A stretch of 15,397 nucleotides of DNA from assembly GCA_023411405.1 (NCBI GenBank), contig JAEYOU010000204.1, forward strand, positions 1-15,397, given 5' to 3'. Below are positions 13,615 through 15,397 of this stretch, one piece after another (the first letter of the stretch is position 1; the number at the start of each line of letters is the position of its first letter). Both the position numbers and the translations under genes were made by a program. The DNA comes from Pseudomonadota bacterium (GTDB taxonomy: Bacteria; Myxococcota; Myxococcia; Myxococcales; Anaeromyxobacteraceae). The notes under the pieces are model-generated. The model saw only the letters and a list, made by a program, of their open reading frames with translations, was not told where the DNA came from and did not search any database.

Positions 13615-15397
13615 ATGGCGCCGGCGTCCGTCCGCGAAATCCCCTTCAATTACACGTCCGCGGACGATCGCCAGGCGGTCTCGGAGCTGCTCGGTGCCCC
13701 CGCGTGGGAGGAGCTCGAGGAGCTGCGGACCCGCCGCGTCACCGGCCGGAGCGCGCGCCTCCTCCTGCGCGTCCTCGGCGAGCTCCTCATTCACCAGCGG
13801 AACGCGTACCTGTTCGAGGAGCTCGTGGGCTCGGCCCGGCGCCGCCGTCGGTTCCTCTCGCACATCGAGGGCGACCTGGCGATCATCGCCCGCAACGCGC
13901 GGGGCGAGCAGCTCGTGGAGTCGATCCTCGAGCGCTGCCGCGCGCTCCTCGCCCGGTTCCGGGGCGAGGTGGAGGGCGCGCGGGCGCTCCGCCGCCGGAT
14001 CGTCCGCGCGGTCGCCCCCATCGTCGGGGCGGACGCCGTCCGGTTCGACCCGTTCACGCTCGTCGCCCACGCGACCGACGCCACCGACTGGCGCCTGCAC
14101 CTCCCGGTCGCCGTCGCCTTCCCCGGCGCGGAGGACGAGGTCGCGCCGCTCCTCGCCGCGCTCGGCCGGCTCGGGCTCCGGGTCATCCCGCGCGGCGGCG
14201 GCACGGGCCTCACCGGCGGCGCCGTCCCGCTCCGCCCGGGCTGCGTGGTGGTGAACACCGAGCGGCTCGATCGGATCCGCGGGATGAGCGCGCGCCCGTT
14301 CCAGCGCCCGGATGGCGGCGCGGCGTGCGCGCCGGTCCTGGAGGTCGAGGCCGGGGTCGTCACGGAGCGTGCGATGGAGTGGGCCGCGGCGCGCGGCCTC
14401 GTCTTCGCGACCGATCCCACGAGCGCCTGGGCGTCGACCATCGGCGGCAACATCGCCGAGAACGCGGGCGGGAAGGGCTGCGTCCAGTGGGGGACGTGCA
14501 TCGACAACCTCGTCTCCTGGCGGATGGCCCTCCCCGGCGGGGCGCGGATCGTCGTCCGGCGCGTCGCGCACCCGCTGCGCAAGATCCTGCCGGGCGACGT
14601 CGTCGCCTTCACGGTCGAGGACGAGGCCGGCGCGCTCCTGCGGACCGTCACCCTCGCCGGCGACGAGGTCCGCCGGCCCGGGCTCTGGAAGGACATCACG
14701 AACAAGGCCCTCGGCGGCCTCCCGGGCCTCCAGAAGGAGGGGACCGACGGGATCGTCACCTCCGCGGAGTTCCTCCTCCACCGGGCGTTCCCCGCGCGGC
14801 GTACGCTCTGCCTCGAGTTCTTCGGCCCCGACTTCGACGAGGCCAGCCAGGTCATCCTCGCGCTCTCGCGCGCGTTCCCGTTCCCGAACGACGGCCGCGA
14901 GGCGCTCACGGCGCTGGAGCACTTCGACGACGCGTACGTCCGGGCCATCGACTACAAGGTCAAGGCCGCGCGGCCCGAGACGCCGAAGGCGGTGCTGCTC
15001 GTCGACCTCTCCGGGGACGACGAGGCGCAGGTGGCGCGCGGGGTGGCGCGGCTCCGCGAAGAGCTCGCGGCCCACCCGAACACGGCGGTGTTCGAGGCGC
15101 GCGACGAGGCCGAGGCGAAGCGGTTCTGGGCCGATCGCAAGCGGCTCGGCGCCATCGCCCGGCGCACCAACGCCTTCAAGATGAACGAGGACGTCGTCCT
15201 CCCGCTGGAGCGCCTCGCCGCGTTCGCGCGGTGGGTGGACACGGCCAACGTCGAGGAGGAGCGCCACGCGCAGCTCCGGTTCGTGGAGCGGGCGGAGGCG
15301 ATCCTGCGGGCCGGACCGCCGGACGAGGCGGGGTGGCTCGCGAACCGCCTGCCCGCGGCGCTCGAGCGCTGCGCCCGGGCCCGCCAGGAGCTGGGGG
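13615..15397 (+). CDS. Large FAD-linked oxidoreductase with DUF3683 N-terminus, 3'-truncated by window edge
   Basis: This is the N-terminal 594 residues of a protein with no stop before the window end. VREIPFNYTSADDRQAV (6-22) opens a DUF3683-type N-terminal domain reaching ~140. A PCMH-type FAD-binding domain follows, with VAFPGAEDEVAPLL (167-180), PRGGGTGLTGGAVP (192-205), VLEVEAGVV (241-249) and the flavin-contact motif STIGGNIAENAGGKG (274-288). The region further on continues like GlcD/D-lactate dehydrogenase-type flavoproteins. Full-length relatives as I recall them are well over 1000 residues and add a C-terminal iron-sulfur region, so about half may be missing. The substrate is probably a 2-hydroxy acid such as glycolate or D-lactate, but this is inferred only from the FAD domain. 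The ATG at 13615 starts just before the conserved motif; the upstream GGCGGTGA is a weak ribosome-binding site. It is divergent from bacteriohemerythrin. Confidence 0.88.
   Translation, partial: MAPASVREIPFNYTSADDRQAVSELLGAPAWEELEELRTRRVTGRSARLLLRVLGELLIHQRNAYLFEELVGSARRRRRFLSHIEGDLAIIARNARGEQLVESILERCRALLARFRGEVEGARALRRRIVRAVAPIVGADAVRFDPFTLVAHATDATDWRLHLPVAVAFPGAEDEVAPLLAALGRLGLRVIPRGGGTGLTGGAVPLRPGCVVVNTERLDRIRGMSARPFQRPDGGAACAPVLEVEAGVVTERAMEWAAARGLVFATDPTSAWASTIGGNIAENAGGKGCVQWGTCIDNLVSWRMALPGGARIVVRRVAHPLRKILPGDVVAFTVEDEAGALLRTVTLAGDEVRRPGLWKDITNKALGGLPGLQKEGTDGIVTSAEFLLHRAFPARRTLCLEFFGPDFDEASQVILALSRAFPFPNDGREALTALEHFDDAYVRAIDYKVKAARPETPKAVLLVDLSGDDEAQVARGVARLREELAAHPNTAVFEARDEAEAKRFWADRKRLGAIARRTNAFKMNEDVVLPLERLAAFARWVDTANVEEERHAQLRFVERAEAILRAGPPDEAGWLANRLPAALERCARARQELG

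Noticed and set aside
13462..15267. 601-residue minus-strand frame across the DUF3683/FAD gene
   Set aside because: It is antisense to a frame with clear DUF3683 and FAD-binding motifs. That real gene is easily overlooked because it runs off the window without a stop.

Overview
The window is GC-rich throughout (roughly 70% or more by eye), with strong GC3 codon bias and a lineage mix typical of a high-GC deltaproteobacterium or myxobacterium. Anaeromyxobacter or a close relative is my best guess, but this is inference from gene content and base composition, not from a search.

Layout. Positions 1-1074 hold the 3' two-thirds of a 4-alpha-glucanotransferase gene (malQ), cut by the window edge. 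About 1 kb without a convincing gene follows (1075-2065). It carries a REP-like hairpin, a long imperfect hairpin and two ~330-bp arms in inverted orientation around a lower-GC core. Then, on the minus strand, come a LacI-family regulator (2066-3178) and trehalose synthase treS (3238-4896). With malQ these form a maltose, malto-oligosaccharide and trehalose neighbourhood, and the LacI protein is the obvious candidate local regulator.

Divergently, on the plus strand, there is a two-CBS-domain protein (5089-5508), then a tight three-gene operon for the proton-translocating NAD(P) transhydrogenase in its split-alpha form: pntAA (5623-6714), pntAB (6717-7049) and pntB (7046-8434). This enzyme exchanges hydride between NADH and NADP+ at the cost of proton motive force.

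The minus strand then carries a small lipoprotein of unknown function (8463-8894), a fatty-acyl-CoA synthetase of the ACSF2-like AMP-binding type (8985-10625) and an NADPH:quinone oxidoreductase of the zeta-crystallin/QorA type (10703-11689). Divergent from the latter is a lipoprotein with a short collagen-like Gly-X-Y tract (11791-13053). It converges with a bacteriohemerythrin gene (13058-13465, minus). The last gene (13615 to the window end, plus) is the N-terminal part of a large FAD-linked oxidoreductase with a DUF3683-type N-terminus. It runs off the edge and so has no stop in this window.

Most of the window is ordinary metabolic DNA. I see no CRISPR array, RNA gene, intact insertion sequence, phage or defence system. 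The parts most worth a second look are the inverted-repeat intergenic region at 1.1-2.05 kb, the collagen-like lipoprotein, the CBS/pnt pairing and the partial DUF3683/FAD protein beside hemerythrin.
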